The position numbers and the translations under genes were made by a program. Below, one piece after another: positions 55,132 to 64,000 of a stretch of 64,000 nt of DNA (position 1 is its first letter; each line of letters opens with the position of its first letter). Under the pieces are notes generated by a model, which was given only the letters and a program-made list of their open reading frames with translations, ran no database searches and had not been told where the DNA came from. The stretch is taken from assembly GCF_003688415.1 (NCBI RefSeq), contig NZ_REFJ01000004.1:62001-126000 (forward strand), given 5' to 3'. The DNA comes from Umboniibacter marinipuniceus. Its GTDB lineage: Bacteria > Pseudomonadota > Gammaproteobacteria > Pseudomonadales > DSM-25080.

Positions 55132-56227
55132 CTACAGGCCGCTCTTCAAACTGGCGACAATAAATTGGTCAATATCGCCGTCGAGTACGGCATTACAATT
55201 CGATGACTGCACACTAGTACGGAGATCCTTGATACGTTGATCGTCCAGTACATAGGAGCGAATCTGACTTCCCCAGCCAATATCCGACTTAGTATCTTCC
55301 AACGCCTGGGCACTGGCACTGCGCTTTTGCAGTTCCAACTCATAGAGCTTGGCTTTTAACTGCTTCATGGCTCGGTCACGGTTTTGGTGCTGCGAGCGTT
55401 CACTCTGACACTGAACCACAATACCCGATGGCTCATGGGTAATACGCACAGCTGAGTCCGTGGTGTTAACGTGCTGTCCACCCGCGCCGGAGGCACGATA
55501 GGTATCGGTGCGCAAATCGGCAGGGTTGATTTCAATTTCAATATTATCGTCGATTTCAGGAGATACGAACACTGAGGTAAAGGACGTATGTCGGCGGCCA
55601 CCGGAGTCAAAGGGGCTCTTACGAACTAAACGGTGTACACCTGTTTCGGTACGAAGCCAGCCGTAGGCATAGTCGCCTTCAAACTGAATGGTCGCACTCT
55701 TGATACCGGCTACATCACCCGCCGAACATTCCACCAGACTGGTTTTGAAACCCTTTGAGTCACCCCAACGAAGGTACATACGAAGTAGCATTTCCGCCCA
55801 ATCTTGAGCTTCAGTGCCACCGGAGCCAGATTGAATATCCAGGAAGCAATTGTTTGGGTCCATCTCATTGGAGAACATCCTGCGAAACTCGAGCTCTTCC
55901 AACAGCGTAACGATATTCGCTAACTCGGTTTCAACCTCGGTAACCGTGTCTTCGTCATCTTCCTCTACGGCTAGTTCAAGCAAGTCCGAGACATCGTCGA
56001 CACCGGCGTCAACGTCGTCAATGGTCTTGACCACGCCTTCGAGTAGTGACCGCTCTTTACCCAGTTCCTGGGCTAATTTAGGATCGTCCCAAACGGACGG
56101 TTCGCCAAGCTCTAGCTCAACTTCTGCAAGTCGGTCTTTCTTGTTGGCATAGTCAAAGATACCCCCTCAAGATATCAACGCGTTCGCGGACATCTTTGAT
56201 GGTATTGAGGATCGGATTAATTTCCAT
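55132..56227 (-). CDS. prfB: peptide chain release factor 2, with programmed +1 frameshift
   Basis: Release factor recognising UAA and UGA, 364 aa after frameshifting. Translation starts at the ATG at 56227 ([12 protein letters not shown]...). After 24 codons it meets an in-frame TGA at 56155-56153 inside the slip site AGGGGGTATCTTTGAC, preceded by the internal Shine-Dalgarno-like AGGGGG. A +1 shift gives ...[12 protein letters not shown] and reads on to 55132. The mature part has the recognition motif region near RLVRKSPFD and GGQ in [19 protein letters not shown]. Its level is autoregulated by that TGA. It precedes lysS by 8 bases. Confidence 0.97.
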
Positions 56228-56356
56228 TTAGTGGCTAACCATTATCAAATTCGAATTAGGCGGCGATTCTACTTCAAAGCCATAAAAAAATCATGTTGTT
56301 TGCGAGTATAGCGAGCGAAAGTCAGTAGCGCCAAAGCGCAATAAATCCAACAGCTT

Positions 56357-58099
56357 TCAATCGTAGACGACATCGAGGTGACGTAACATTAACTGCAGCG
56401 ATTCATTCCCTCGCCAACGATTGACATCAAGCTGATACACGGCGTGAATTTTCGACGTTTGTTCATGCCATCGGCGGTCCGCAGTTTGATAGTTAAAGAG
56501 GATACCATCCACCAGATGCTGACGATTATCTACCGGCGCTAGGGTCAACTTAACATGCTTGTCCTGAAGAACTTTGCTGGACACCACGAAGAACTCGCCA
56601 TCAAAGCTAGGCTCTGGAAAACCTTGCCCCCAGGGTTGAGCTGTGGATAGCAGCTTGGCATTATCAGTGTGCAAGTCTGCACTAGTAAGTACGCCATCGG
56701 ACAATAGGGTTTCGGTCAGATCGTCCGCCGTTAGCTGGCTGCGAACCACCTCGTCAAAACGCTCACAGAACGCTTCGAAATGAGCTCGGTGAATACTCAA
56801 TCCAGCAGCCATGGCGTGCCCCCCGAATTTGTGGAGCACCTCTGGGGCTTGTTTTGCAACTTGATCCAAGGCATCGCGCAGATGTAAGCCCGGGATACTT
56901 CGCCCTGACCCCTTAATAAAGCCGTCGCTTTCATCGGCAAAAACGATGACCGGACGATGATGCTGTTCTTTGAGTCGGGATGCGACGATACCCACCACAC
57001 CAGCATGCCAGCTGGGCTCGTACACACATAGCCCCCACGGTAGTTCACCCGTCAAGGTAATAGCTTTAACGGCAACTGCGGCTTCAGCCTGCATGGACGC
57101 TTCAATCTCGCGCCGCGACACGTTGTATTGATTGAGCTGATCAGCTAGGGTCATGGCCTGCGAGTCATCGCTAGTGAGCAAACAACGAATTCCTACGCTT
57201 ATATCATCTAATCTCCCCGCGGCGTTGAGCCTGGGGCCCACTGCGAAGCCTAAATCTGTGGCTTTCGCTACTACAGGATCCCGCTTGGCAATCTGTAACA
57301 GCGCCTTAATTCCCGGCCTACATCGGCCGCTGCGAATTCTTGCTAGGCCCTGGCTAACTAGCAGGCGATTATTAGCATCTAATGGCACCACATCCGCTAC
57401 CGTCCCAACGGCAACGATATCCAGCCATTGCGCGAGATTGACCTGCTCAACAGCGGTATTACCCAGCGCCCGTAACCTTGATCGCAGAGCAATCAGAAGA
57501 TAGAACATAACCCCAACACCGGCTAGGTGCTTCGAGGGAAACTCACACCCGTGTTGATTAGGATTGACGATTTCTGAAGCGTCTGGAAGTTGATCACCAG
57601 GAAGGTGGTGGTCGGTCACCACGACATCCCAGCCATAGCTGCGTGCCAAGGCCACGCCTTCCACACTAGAAATCCCGTTATCAACGGTGATGATCAGATC
57701 GGGCGACCGCTCCCGTGCCACCTCAACAATTTCAGTGGAGAGCCCGTAGCCGAACTCAAAGCGATTCGGCACAAGGTAGTCAACGTGGTTGGCGCCTAGG
57801 GCGCTGAGACCCAGCATTGCTAATGCCACGCTGGTAGCGCCGTCGCAGTCGAAATCACCCACAATAAGAATACGTTTTTGCTCAGCAATCGCGGCGGCGA
57901 CAATTTCGGCGGCTTCGGACAGCCCCATCATCAGGGTGGGCGGTAACAGCTGTGCGAGTGATTGAGGAAGTTCAGCCTCAGATTGAATACCCCGATGGGC
58001 CAGAACCCGAGCCAACAGCTCGGGGTAGTTATCAAGGGGCTTGGTCAGCGCCTTGCGACGCTGAATATTGACTAGATGTTCACCTGCTGCTGAATCCAC
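56357..58099 (-). CDS. recJ: single-stranded-DNA-specific exonuclease RecJ
   Basis: 5'-3' single-strand DNA exonuclease of the RecF pathway and mismatch repair, 580 aa. DHH phosphoesterase motifs are visible: LIVGDFDCDGATSVALAM, TVDNGISS, VTDHHLPGDQLPDA, HLAGVGVMFYLL. The DHHA1 region has GVVGIVASRLKEQHHRPVIVF, GSGRSIPGLHLRDAL and FGGHAMAAGLSI. The first codon is GTG at 58099. It overlaps the thrC end by 28 bases, which fits coupling but has no strong ribosome-binding site. Length fits the family (about 575). Confidence 0.96.
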   Translation of the reverse strand: MDSAAGEHLVNIQRRKALTKPLDNYPELLARVLAHRGIQSEAELPQSLAQLLPPTLMMGLSEAAEIVAAAIAEQKRILIVGDFDCDGATSVALAMLGLSALGANHVDYLVPNRFEFGYGLSTEIVEVARERSPDLIITVDNGISSVEGVALARSYGWDVVVTDHHLPGDQLPDASEIVNPNQHGCEFPSKHLAGVGVMFYLLIALRSRLRALGNTAVEQVNLAQWLDIVAVGTVADVVPLDANNRLLVSQGLARIRSGRCRPGIKALLQIAKRDPVVAKATDLGFAVGPRLNAAGRLDDISVGIRCLLTSDDSQAMTLADQLNQYNVSRREIEASMQAEAAVAVKAITLTGELPWGLCVYEPSWHAGVVGIVASRLKEQHHRPVIVFADESDGFIKGSGRSIPGLHLRDALDQVAKQAPEVLHKFGGHAMAAGLSIHRAHFEAFCERFDEVVRSQLTADDLTETLLSDGVLTSADLHTDNAKLLSTAQPWGQGFPEPSFDGEFFVVSSKVLQDKHVKLTLAPVDNRQHLVDGILFNYQTADRRWHEQTSKIHAVYQLDVNRWRGNESLQLMLRHLDVVYD

Positions 58100-59472
58100 G
58101 ATTGCACGGTTTCCAAGTTATTTTCAATAACCTCATAGGACTCTTCGCGGTCAAGCAAATCAGTCAGATGAGCGGGAAGCACCACCTCCTGATCTACCCC
58201 AGAGGCCTTAACAGCATCTTCGAATTTAGCGGCATGTGCTGTGGCCAAGCATACCATTACCTCGTCATCACTGCGACGACAAGCCGCCGCGGCACCAATA
58301 CCAATTGCAGTATGCGGGTCAGCTAAATAGCCGGACTGTGCAAAAGTATCTCGAATCCACGTCAAAGTGTCTTCATCATCCAGCGCAGCCGAACTAAAGT
58401 GCGTAATCACATTTTGGTATACCTCCGCCGGCAGCGATAGTTCGCCCGTGGCGGCAAAGGATTCCATCTCCGCCTTCAGTGCCTCGCCGTTTTGATCAAA
58501 AGCGTCGAAAAGTAAGCGCTCAAAGTTACTAGAGACCATGATATCCATTGACGGCGAATAGGTCTTCTGCAGCCCCTGTTTTGAGTAATCATTGGCTGAA
58601 ATGGCGCGATGAAGAATATTATTGGCATTGGTAGCAACCACTAGCTGACCAATAGGCAAGCCCATCTGCTTGGCCAAGTAACCGGCATAGATATCGCCAA
58701 AGTTGCCGGTTGGCACACTAAAACTAATTTGCTTCTGCGGCGCCCCCAGGGCAAGTGCTGACGAGAAATAGTAGACAATTTGCGCCATAATCCGCGCCCA
58801 GTTAATGGAGTTTACCGCAATTAACTGGCGACCTTCTGGAAGGAAAGATTGGTCTGCGAAACTGGTTTTGACCATTTGCTGACAGTTGTCAAAATGACCT
58901 TCAAGCGCAATGTTGTGGACGTTATCTGACAACACCGTCGTCATCTGACGCCGCTGCACTTCCGAGACCCGCTGGTGTGGGTGCAAAATGAAGATATCGA
59001 GATGATCACAGGCAACACAGGCCTCAATGGCTGCGGAACCGGTATCACCCGAAGTAGCGCCCATCACAACACCGTGTTGATTACGCTTACTAAGGAAGTG
59101 ATTCAGCAATCTACCAAGTAGTTGTAGAGCGAAGTCTTTAAACGCTAATGTAGGGCCGTGAAACAGCTCTAAGACCCAGGTGCGCTGGTCAATCTGCACC
59201 AGTGGCGCAACAGCCGAGTGATTAAACTGCGCGTAGGCATCATCTATGAGGGCGCGAAAATCGACAGCGGAAATACACCCTTCCACGAAGGGCCACATAA
59301 TTTCGAAGGCAAGCGCCTCATAACTCAATGTCGCGAGCCGAGTGAGATCCTCATTGCTAAACTTTGGGAGCTCAGTGGGGACAAATAGGCCACCATCATT
59401 CGCCAAACCTTTTAAAAGCACATCTTCGAACGACAATTGCTCGGAGGCGCCTCGAGTACTTTGATACTTCAT
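58072..59472 (-). CDS. thrC: threonine synthase
   Basis: PLP enzyme converting O-phosphohomoserine to threonine, 466 aa. The PLP lysine is in GPTLAFKDFALQLLG. MGATSGDTGSAAIEA and SVPTGNFGDIYAGYLAKQMG hold the phosphate and cofactor contacts. The start at 59472 (MKYQSTRG) is preceded by AAGG at 8 bases. An upstream in-frame start at 59502 would overlap the hom end. It follows hom by 10 bases and overlaps recJ by 28. Length matches the longer thrC class used in Pseudomonas-like bacteria. Confidence 0.95.
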   Translation of the reverse strand: MKYQSTRGASEQLSFEDVLLKGLANDGGLFVPTELPKFSNEDLTRLATLSYEALAFEIMWPFVEGCISAVDFRALIDDAYAQFNHSAVAPLVQIDQRTWVLELFHGPTLAFKDFALQLLGRLLNHFLSKRNQHGVVMGATSGDTGSAAIEACVACDHLDIFILHPHQRVSEVQRRQMTTVLSDNVHNIALEGHFDNCQQMVKTSFADQSFLPEGRQLIAVNSINWARIMAQIVYYFSSALALGAPQKQISFSVPTGNFGDIYAGYLAKQMGLPIGQLVVATNANNILHRAISANDYSKQGLQKTYSPSMDIMVSSNFERLLFDAFDQNGEALKAEMESFAATGELSLPAEVYQNVITHFSSAALDDEDTLTWIRDTFAQSGYLADPHTAIGIGAAAACRRSDDEVMVCLATAHAAKFEDAVKASGVDQEVVLPAHLTDLLDREESYEVIENNLETVQSWIQQQVNI

Positions 59473-59482
59473 AGCATTAACC

Positions 59483-60766
59483 TTAAAAACGCGTTTCGAC
59501 ACGTATCATTGCAATATCACCTACCACGCCATCCAGCGCTTTAAGGTCAATGAGAGCCTGATTGAACAACCACTCGCGAACGCCATGTGTGAGCAACACA
59601 ACGGTAACTTGGTCATCTTCAGCACTTTGTTTCTCTTTCTGCGAGATAGCCTCAAGGCTAATTCCGTGGTTGGAGAAGGCACTGGTGATGGCGGCCATTA
59701 CCCCCGCCTTATCAATGGCCTTGAAACGGATGTAGTAGCTCGATTCCGCATCTTCAAGCGGCAAGACTTTTCCTTTAGTTTGCTTCGGACGAATTACTCG
59801 CGCCGCCTCTCCTGCTTTAACAATGTCTACCACGTCGGCGATGACCGCGGAGGCAGTAGGCTCGGAGCCTGCTCCTGCGCCAACGGAAAGTACGCCACCC
59901 ACCGCATCACCATAGAGGAAGACGGCATTCAGTGCGTCATCAACATTGGCCAAACTGTGTTTAACGGGGACCAGAGCTGGGTGAACGCGTAGCTCGAAAC
60001 CGTGATGTCGACGGCGGGCAATACCAAGATGCTTGATGCGATAGCCCAACTCTTTGGCGTATTCAATATCCGCGGGGGTAATCTTGCTAATCCCTTCGGT
60101 GGACACTGAGCCAAATTCAAAAGGCTTATCGAAACCGAGTGATGCTAGGATCTGTAGCTTGTGCGCTGCATCGATACCTTCCACATCAAAAGTTGGGTCC
60201 GCCTCGGCATAACCTAAACGCTGAGCCTCAGCTAAGGCGCTTTCAAAGGTTTTACCTTCGTTAGTCATTGCGCTCAGGATAAAATTGCCGGTACCGTTGA
60301 TGATGCCTACAATGCTGTGAATTTCATTCGCCGACAAACCCTCTGTTAGGGTCTTGATGATTGGTATACCACCGGCAACTGCGGCTTCGTAGCGCAGCAC
60401 CACTTCGCACTCTTCAGCAAGTTTGAACAGGTGATCACCGTGCTCAGCAATAAGCGCCTTGTTGGCGGTGACAACGTGCTTACCGTTCTTAAGCGCGGCC
60501 TCAACCAAGTCCTTTGCAACCGTGGTGCCGCCAATTAGCTCAATGAGAATATCAACGTCATCATCATTGGCCACCGCAAAAATATCTCGGCTTAGTTTGA
60601 TGTTGGCAACATCACATTGAGTGGAATCAGAACGCGCTCCGATGTGATTGATCACCACTCGCTTACCCGTTCTCCGACGAATTAGATCGGCATTGCGTTC
60701 GAATATATTTACAACACCGCTACCAACCGTACCTAAACCACACAGACCTAATTTGACTACTTTCAC
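59483..60766 (-). CDS. hom: homoserine dehydrogenase
   Basis: NAD(P)-dependent reduction of aspartate semialdehyde to homoserine for threonine, methionine and isoleucine synthesis. The 427-residue single-function enzyme has an N-terminal Rossmann motif GLCGLGTVGSGV and the catalytic-domain segments ANKALIAEHG, GGIPIIKTL, GIINGTGNFIL, YAEADPTFDVEGIDAAHKL. A C-terminal ACT domain (YYIRFKAIDKAGVMAAI) allows feedback by threonine. The GTG at 60766 has GAGG 6 bases upstream, and the TTG at 60778 is a weaker start. thrC follows by 10 bases. Confidence 0.96.
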   Translation of the reverse strand: MKVVKLGLCGLGTVGSGVVNIFERNADLIRRRTGKRVVINHIGARSDSTQCDVANIKLSRDIFAVANDDDVDILIELIGGTTVAKDLVEAALKNGKHVVTANKALIAEHGDHLFKLAEECEVVLRYEAAVAGGIPIIKTLTEGLSANEIHSIVGIINGTGNFILSAMTNEGKTFESALAEAQRLGYAEADPTFDVEGIDAAHKLQILASLGFDKPFEFGSVSTEGISKITPADIEYAKELGYRIKHLGIARRRHHGFELRVHPALVPVKHSLANVDDALNAVFLYGDAVGGVLSVGAGAGSEPTASAVIADVVDIVKAGEAARVIRPKQTKGKVLPLEDAESSYYIRFKAIDKAGVMAAITSAFSNHGISLEAISQKEKQSAEDDQVTVVLLTHGVREWLFNQALIDLKALDGVVGDIAMIRVETRF

Positions 60767-60855
60767 GCTGAACCTCAATATTTTTCGGGAGAACTCCCCC
60801 AGTTAAACCGAGAGTATCAGACACCCAAGGTAGGTCAATTACACTAACTTATGGT

Positions 60856-61608
60856 TTATATTCCCAATTGTTGAAGCAGCACTTCAGTTGGCTGTGCGCC
60901 CGGAATCTTAGTGCCATCCTCAAGGAAAATATGCGGGGTAGAATTTACACCCAATGACGAACCAAAATTGTACTGATCGCGCACCGCATCGGAGCAATTG
61001 GCGGCCTGAAATGACTCACCTGCAAAGGCCTCATTTAAGGAGCCCTTGGGGTCACGTGAACACCAGACGCCCGTCATTGTTCGATAAGCCGTAGGCTGTC
61101 GACTTTGAGTATCTCGCGGGTAAGCCAGATAGACCACCTCGACACCGGCATCATTCAGCTCATCCAGCTGACCATGAAAGCGGCGGCAATAGCCGCAGGA
61201 TACGTCCGTAAAGACATAGATCCGCGCTTTCTTTTCGCTACTGGCAGGGTAAATTAGCGCTTCACTGAGATCATAGTTGGCAAGCTTTTCTGCACGCTCT
61301 GGCATCATTCGCTCTTCTTCAATATCCACCGGTGAATTACCACTGATGCGAAATACCTTTCCGGTAAACAGGTGCTCACCGTCATTCGATACGTAAATTG
61401 CTTCCGGAGAACCGATGATAGGCACCATGAGCCAGCCCTCAACAGAAGATGGCGCCGGTGTTCCCCAGGGGATCTGCGGGTAGATACGCTGCAGATTAGC
61501 TTGGGCTCGGTCCACGTTTGCTTCGGCCTGCGGTACTAGCGCCTGACCGATAGATGGGACAGATAAACTCAAGGCCATTAGGGCCACAGCAATTTTGAAC
61601 AACTTCAT
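60856..61608 (-). CDS. dsbC: periplasmic thiol:disulfide isomerase DsbC
   Basis: Disulfide isomerase and chaperone in the periplasm, 250 aa. A signal peptide (MKLFKIAVALMALSLSVPSIGQA) is followed by a dimerisation domain and a thioredoxin fold with active site SCGYCRRFH (C-x-x-C near residue 133). The cis-proline segment is NSTPHIFLEDG. It lies 16 bases after xerD, the usual xerD-dsbC order. The start at 61608 marks the signal peptide. A longer reading (61659) overlaps xerD. Confidence 0.95.
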   Translation of the reverse strand: MKLFKIAVALMALSLSVPSIGQALVPQAEANVDRAQANLQRIYPQIPWGTPAPSSVEGWLMVPIIGSPEAIYVSNDGEHLFTGKVFRISGNSPVDIEEERMMPERAEKLANYDLSEALIYPASSEKKARIYVFTDVSCGYCRRFHGQLDELNDAGVEVVYLAYPRDTQSRQPTAYRTMTGVWCSRDPKGSLNEAFAGESFQAANCSDAVRDQYNFGSSLGVNSTPHIFLEDGTKIPGAQPTEVLLQQLGI

Positions 61609-61624
61609 GATATAAATTCTCTCT

Positions 61625-62524
61625 TTAGCCTCTAGGGTGATGGGTACGATGTACGTCACCTAAACGGGCTCTACTAACGTGTGTATAAATCTGAGTGGTG
61701 GATAAATCGCTATGCCCCAACAACATTTGCACCGCCCGTAAATCTGCTCCGTGATTTAGCAAGTGAGTGGCAAACGCATGGCGCAAAACATGGGGAGAAA
61801 TTGCTTCCTCTAACCCAATAGCCGCCGCATATTTTTTTATTCGATACCAGAAAGTCTGGCGGGTCATCAGGGTCCCTCTTGAAGAGGGAAATAGTACGTC
61901 ACTTTGCTGCGCTTTTAACAGCTCGGTACGTGCACTTTTCATATAGCGAATAAGCCAGTCTTCGGCTTCTTCACCCAACGGCACAAGTCGGTCCTTGGAA
62001 CCCTTTCCAGTAACGCGAATAAGACCTTGGTTGATATTAAGCGACAAGATGGACAAATTTACGAGCTCGGATACCCGCAACCCCGTTGCGTACATCAGTT
62101 CGAGCATGGTGCGATCGCGGCATCCTAACGCCGATGTAACATCAGGCTCAGCTAATAGCAGTTCAACCTGTTGCTCACTAATATCCTTGGGAAGGCGCCG
62201 TCCAAGCTTAGGTAATTCAATATTTGCACAGGGGTTGTCGGCGCGGTAGTTACTGCTAATTAACCACAAACAAAGATTACGCAAACTCGAAAGCCGCCTC
62301 GCTTGCGACTTGGCCGACGCTTCCCCTTTAAAGCCGTTAGCTAACCAATGCTTCACATCATCACTATTGAACTTATCAAGCGAGATATCGGCAAAGCGGA
62401 TGAACTGACTGACATCGCGGCGGTAACTCTCACAGGAGAGTTTTGATAGGCCTGCTTCAAACTGCAGATAATGACACCAGCCTTCGAGCCTATCCCGATT
62501 AGCTGGGCTCAATTCGGACATCAC
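61625..62524 (-). CDS. xerD: site-specific tyrosine recombinase XerD
   Basis: Partner of XerC in resolving chromosome dimers at dif. The 299-residue protein has a SAM-like N-terminal DNA-binding domain (LEGWCHYLQFEAGLSKLSCESYRRDV). The catalytic domain has the Arg of ATGLRVSELVNLS, the Lys in GKGSKDRLVPL, the H-x-x-R of HVLRHAFATHLLNHG, and a final LLGHSDLSTTQIYTHV with the nucleophile tyrosine. Location next to dsbC and hom supports XerD over XerC. Confidence 0.96.
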   Translation of the reverse strand: MMSELSPANRDRLEGWCHYLQFEAGLSKLSCESYRRDVSQFIRFADISLDKFNSDDVKHWLANGFKGEASAKSQARRLSSLRNLCLWLISSNYRADNPCANIELPKLGRRLPKDISEQQVELLLAEPDVTSALGCRDRTMLELMYATGLRVSELVNLSILSLNINQGLIRVTGKGSKDRLVPLGEEAEDWLIRYMKSARTELLKAQQSDVLFPSSRGTLMTRQTFWYRIKKYAAAIGLEEAISPHVLRHAFATHLLNHGADLRAVQMLLGHSDLSTTQIYTHVSRARLGDVHRTHHPRG

Positions 62525-62549
62525 ACTAACAACTACCCGCGCAATTCAC

Positions 62550-63380
62550 TTAAGCACCAGCGATGGCTAACAGACTAAAGGCCGCCAACCACACCAACTC
62601 GGCATTTTGCACCAATTGAAAGAGCCGCTCGAAGGGTTTTTCACCTTCATCTTGAGCATCATTATCCACCACCAGTGCCGCCTTAGCGCCATCACAGAGT
62701 AGGCGGCTAGTGCGAATATGGAAGTCAGTTAGCGAACGCATTAATACGGGGATAGTGGTACTAAAATTACCGACAAACGCGTAACCCAACAACGCCAACC
62801 TAGCGGGAATCCACCCTGCCATATGACGTAACTTAAAGAACCAGCTGTCGTGCGCAGCACCAATAAAGATAAGCCGCCAAGCCATGGCGAACAGTGCGCC
62901 TAAACCAAAGAAGCTTTCGCCCAGCCAGTACCAAAATAAGATGGCAAAGAAGTCAATAAAAGCACGACGGGCAAGGGCCTGCCACACCAACTTATAGGCG
63001 CTTTCGCTATCTGTAGGATTATCATAACCAAGATCCTTCGCTGCTTGAGCACCAACCTCCATCATCTCGCCCGCTACCAACTGCTCACGATAATCATCAA
63101 AATGAGCACGAAGGGACTGTTCGCCCAAGATCTGAACCAGAACAAAGAGATCAATCAGGACTAACGCTAAACTGCCCATCAACCCCATGGGCGAAAGCAG
63201 CCAATAGGCTGAAGCAAGCCCACCCAGCGGTAGCGCCAGGTAAATAAACCTACCAACAGCCGTACCCTTATCGCCACTGACATTCCACCAATTACCCAGC
63301 CACACTCGGCGCTGGAGACGATGCCAACCCTCACCCTTGCGATAAAGTAAATACACAACCAAAACTACAAAGAAGCTCAT
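62550..63380 (-). CDS. ampE: inner-membrane signalling protein AmpE
   Basis: A 276-residue polytopic inner-membrane protein of the AmpE/CobD-like family. Hydrophobic segments include FFVVLVVYLLY at the N-terminus, LALVLIDLFVLVQIL, FFAILFWYWLG and a final VWLAAFSLLAIAG. WHRLQRRVWLG and AYKLVWQALARRAFIDFFAIL resemble the family's conserved regions. It overlaps ampD by 4 bases. In other bacteria it is linked to beta-lactamase regulation together with AmpD, but its activity is poorly defined. Confidence 0.88.
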   Translation of the reverse strand: MSFFVVLVVYLLYRKGEGWHRLQRRVWLGNWWNVSGDKGTAVGRFIYLALPLGGLASAYWLLSPMGLMGSLALVLIDLFVLVQILGEQSLRAHFDDYREQLVAGEMMEVGAQAAKDLGYDNPTDSESAYKLVWQALARRAFIDFFAILFWYWLGESFFGLGALFAMAWRLIFIGAAHDSWFFKLRHMAGWIPARLALLGYAFVGNFSTTIPVLMRSLTDFHIRTSRLLCDGAKAALVVDNDAQDEGEKPFERLFQLVQNAELVWLAAFSLLAIAGA

Positions 63381-63919
63381 GCTTTCTCCAATTCTTCCCT
63401 AAATTCTTTCCAGGCAAACTGCGGCCCGGGATCGGTCTTGCGACCTGGTGCGATGTGCTCGTGCCCAACCACTCTCTCCGAAGAAAGCGCTGGGAAGTAA
63501 TCCTGTAACCGCTTTACTAGGTCACGTAACACCTGATACTGCGCGGGTTCGTACCCATCTTTGTCACAGCCTTCCAGCTCAACGCCAATGGAGAAATCAT
63601 TACAGTTAGTGCGCCCATTGAATGACGACAACCCAGCGTGCCAAGCGCGGCTAAAACAATTCACGTACTGAGTAAGCGTACCGTCTCGAGCGATAAAAAA
63701 ATGTGCCGAAACTTCCAAACCTTCGAGGTCAGCAAACGAAGGATGTTCCGTCCCGCGAATTCGATTTAGAAACAGCCTATCTACCCACGGGCCACCATAA
63801 CTACCCTCTGGCAAGCTAATACAATGTACTACCAGCAGGTCTACCTGACAGTCCGGTCGCTCATTAAAATTGGGCGACGTTCTTTTCTCGGCATTGTCTA
63901 ACCAACCGTCCCACTGCAA
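63377..63919 (-). CDS. ampD: 1,6-anhydro-N-acetylmuramyl-L-alanine amidase AmpD
   Basis: Cytosolic zinc amidase in peptidoglycan recycling, 180 aa. The zinc site has VVHCISLPEGSYGGPWVD and GHEHIAPGRKTDPGPQFAW. RAWHAGLSSFNGRTNCNDFSIGVELEG holds the substrate and catalytic segment. The start is a TTG at 63919 with AGGAG 7 bases upstream. No ATG lies nearer the family start. AmpD limits the anhydro-muropeptides that activate AmpR-type regulators. It overlaps ampE by 4 bases. Confidence 0.95.
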   Translation of the reverse strand: MQWDGWLDNAEKRTSPNFNERPDCQVDLLVVHCISLPEGSYGGPWVDRLFLNRIRGTEHPSFADLEGLEVSAHFFIARDGTLTQYVNCFSRAWHAGLSSFNGRTNCNDFSIGVELEGCDKDGYEPAQYQVLRDLVKRLQDYFPALSSERVVGHEHIAPGRKTDPGPQFAWKEFREELEKA

Positions 63920-63952
63920 TGGCGGACTCCTTCTAGTTCGCTTAGTAGCAGT

Positions 63953-64000
63953 ATGGGGGGCTATTATCCTGAGTTCAAGAGCGCCTTAACGGGAATTCCA
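63953..64000 (+). CDS. possible start of a divergent gene cut by the window end
   Basis: An ATG at 63953 opens a frame (MGGYYPEFKSALTGIP) that continues past the window. It lies 33 bases from the ampD start on the opposite strand, where many Gammaproteobacteria have nadC. No ribosome-binding site is visible, and 16 codons cannot identify a gene. The idea is only positional. Confidence 0.2.
   Translation, partial: MGGYYPEFKSALTGIP

Noticed and set aside
55132-56034. A truncated release factor 2
   Set aside because: The missing N-terminus is present upstream in another frame, joined by the known programmed frameshift site.
55850-56152. A serine-rich frame antisense to prfB
   Set aside because: It is the reverse shadow of the acidic, leucine-rich RF2 N-terminal region. 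No ribosome-binding site or homologue-like motifs.
61625-62524. The tyrosine recombinase as a sign of an integrated element
   Set aside because: It is the chromosomal XerD in its usual place beside dsbC and hom, with no attachment repeats or phage genes.

Overview
The window is a gene-dense chromosomal segment of a Gammaproteobacterium, most likely a marine or aquatic heterotroph. This is inferred from gene content and gene order: cysM-rlmD-relA-mazG, rpoE(algU)-mucA-mucB-mucC-mucD followed by lepA-lepB-DUF4845-rnc-era-recO, xerD-dsbC-hom-thrC-recJ-prfB-lysS, and sdhE-ygfX. These are blocks familiar from Pseudomonas and its relatives. Base composition looks close to even. No rRNA, tRNA, transposase, phage or CRISPR locus was recognised. 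The species cannot be named from sequence reading alone. Layout: 1-4.7 kb is a minus-strand run (start of a probable queuosine-tRNA mannosyltransferase cut by the window edge, M18 aminopeptidase, alpha/beta hydrolase, 3-hydroxyisobutyrate-dehydrogenase-type enzyme, uppP, tsaB). Next come adk and the mazG-relA-rlmD-cysM operon (4.8-10.8 kb). 11-20 kb is mixed and more accessory: a stand-alone Hpt protein where GacS/BarA often sits, a lipoprotein, an SMI1/KNR4-like gene with a homocysteine methyltransferase, a DUF3820 gene, an aldehyde dehydrogenase, a thioredoxin-like lipoprotein, a TonB-dependent receptor, a class II aldolase-like protein that has lost its metal ligands, and a DUF21/CBS membrane protein. 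20.2-27 kb is a complete liuRABCDE leucine/isovalerate catabolic operon behind a perfect 16-bp palindrome. 27-29.2 kb is a small patch of unknown genes bordered by a 19-bp tandem repeat. 29.1-39.4 kb, all on the minus strand, holds recO-era-rnc-DUF4845-lepB-lepA, a 34-bp tandem repeat, and the envelope-stress cluster mucD-mucC-mucB-mucA-rpoE with a likely sigma-E autoregulatory promoter. 39.4-47.4 kb carries nadB, ygfX/sdhE, ygfZ, a DUF3549 gene, sbcB, pyrB and two small envelope proteins. 47.5-51.1 kb is a tight four-gene unit: alkaline phosphatase, DUF4136 lipoprotein, patatin-like lipase and potassium-channel-like protein. 51.3-53.5 kb is coaE-yacG-AraC regulator-secreted PPC-like protein. 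53.6-63.9 kb is lysS, prfB (with the programmed frameshift), recJ, thrC, hom, dsbC, xerD, ampE and ampD. How it works together: most genes are housekeeping (translation, tRNA modification, membrane insertion, DNA repair, amino acid and nucleotide synthesis, stringent response). The specialised parts are leucine degradation to acetoacetate and acetyl-CoA, outer-membrane uptake, and envelope stress and phosphorus-related functions. No unmistakably new multi-gene system was found. The best candidates for a second look are the solitary Hpt protein, the aldolase-fold pseudoenzyme, the phosphatase/lipase/channel operon, the orphan-gene patch with its repeat that includes a stop codon, and the AraC plus secreted protein pair.
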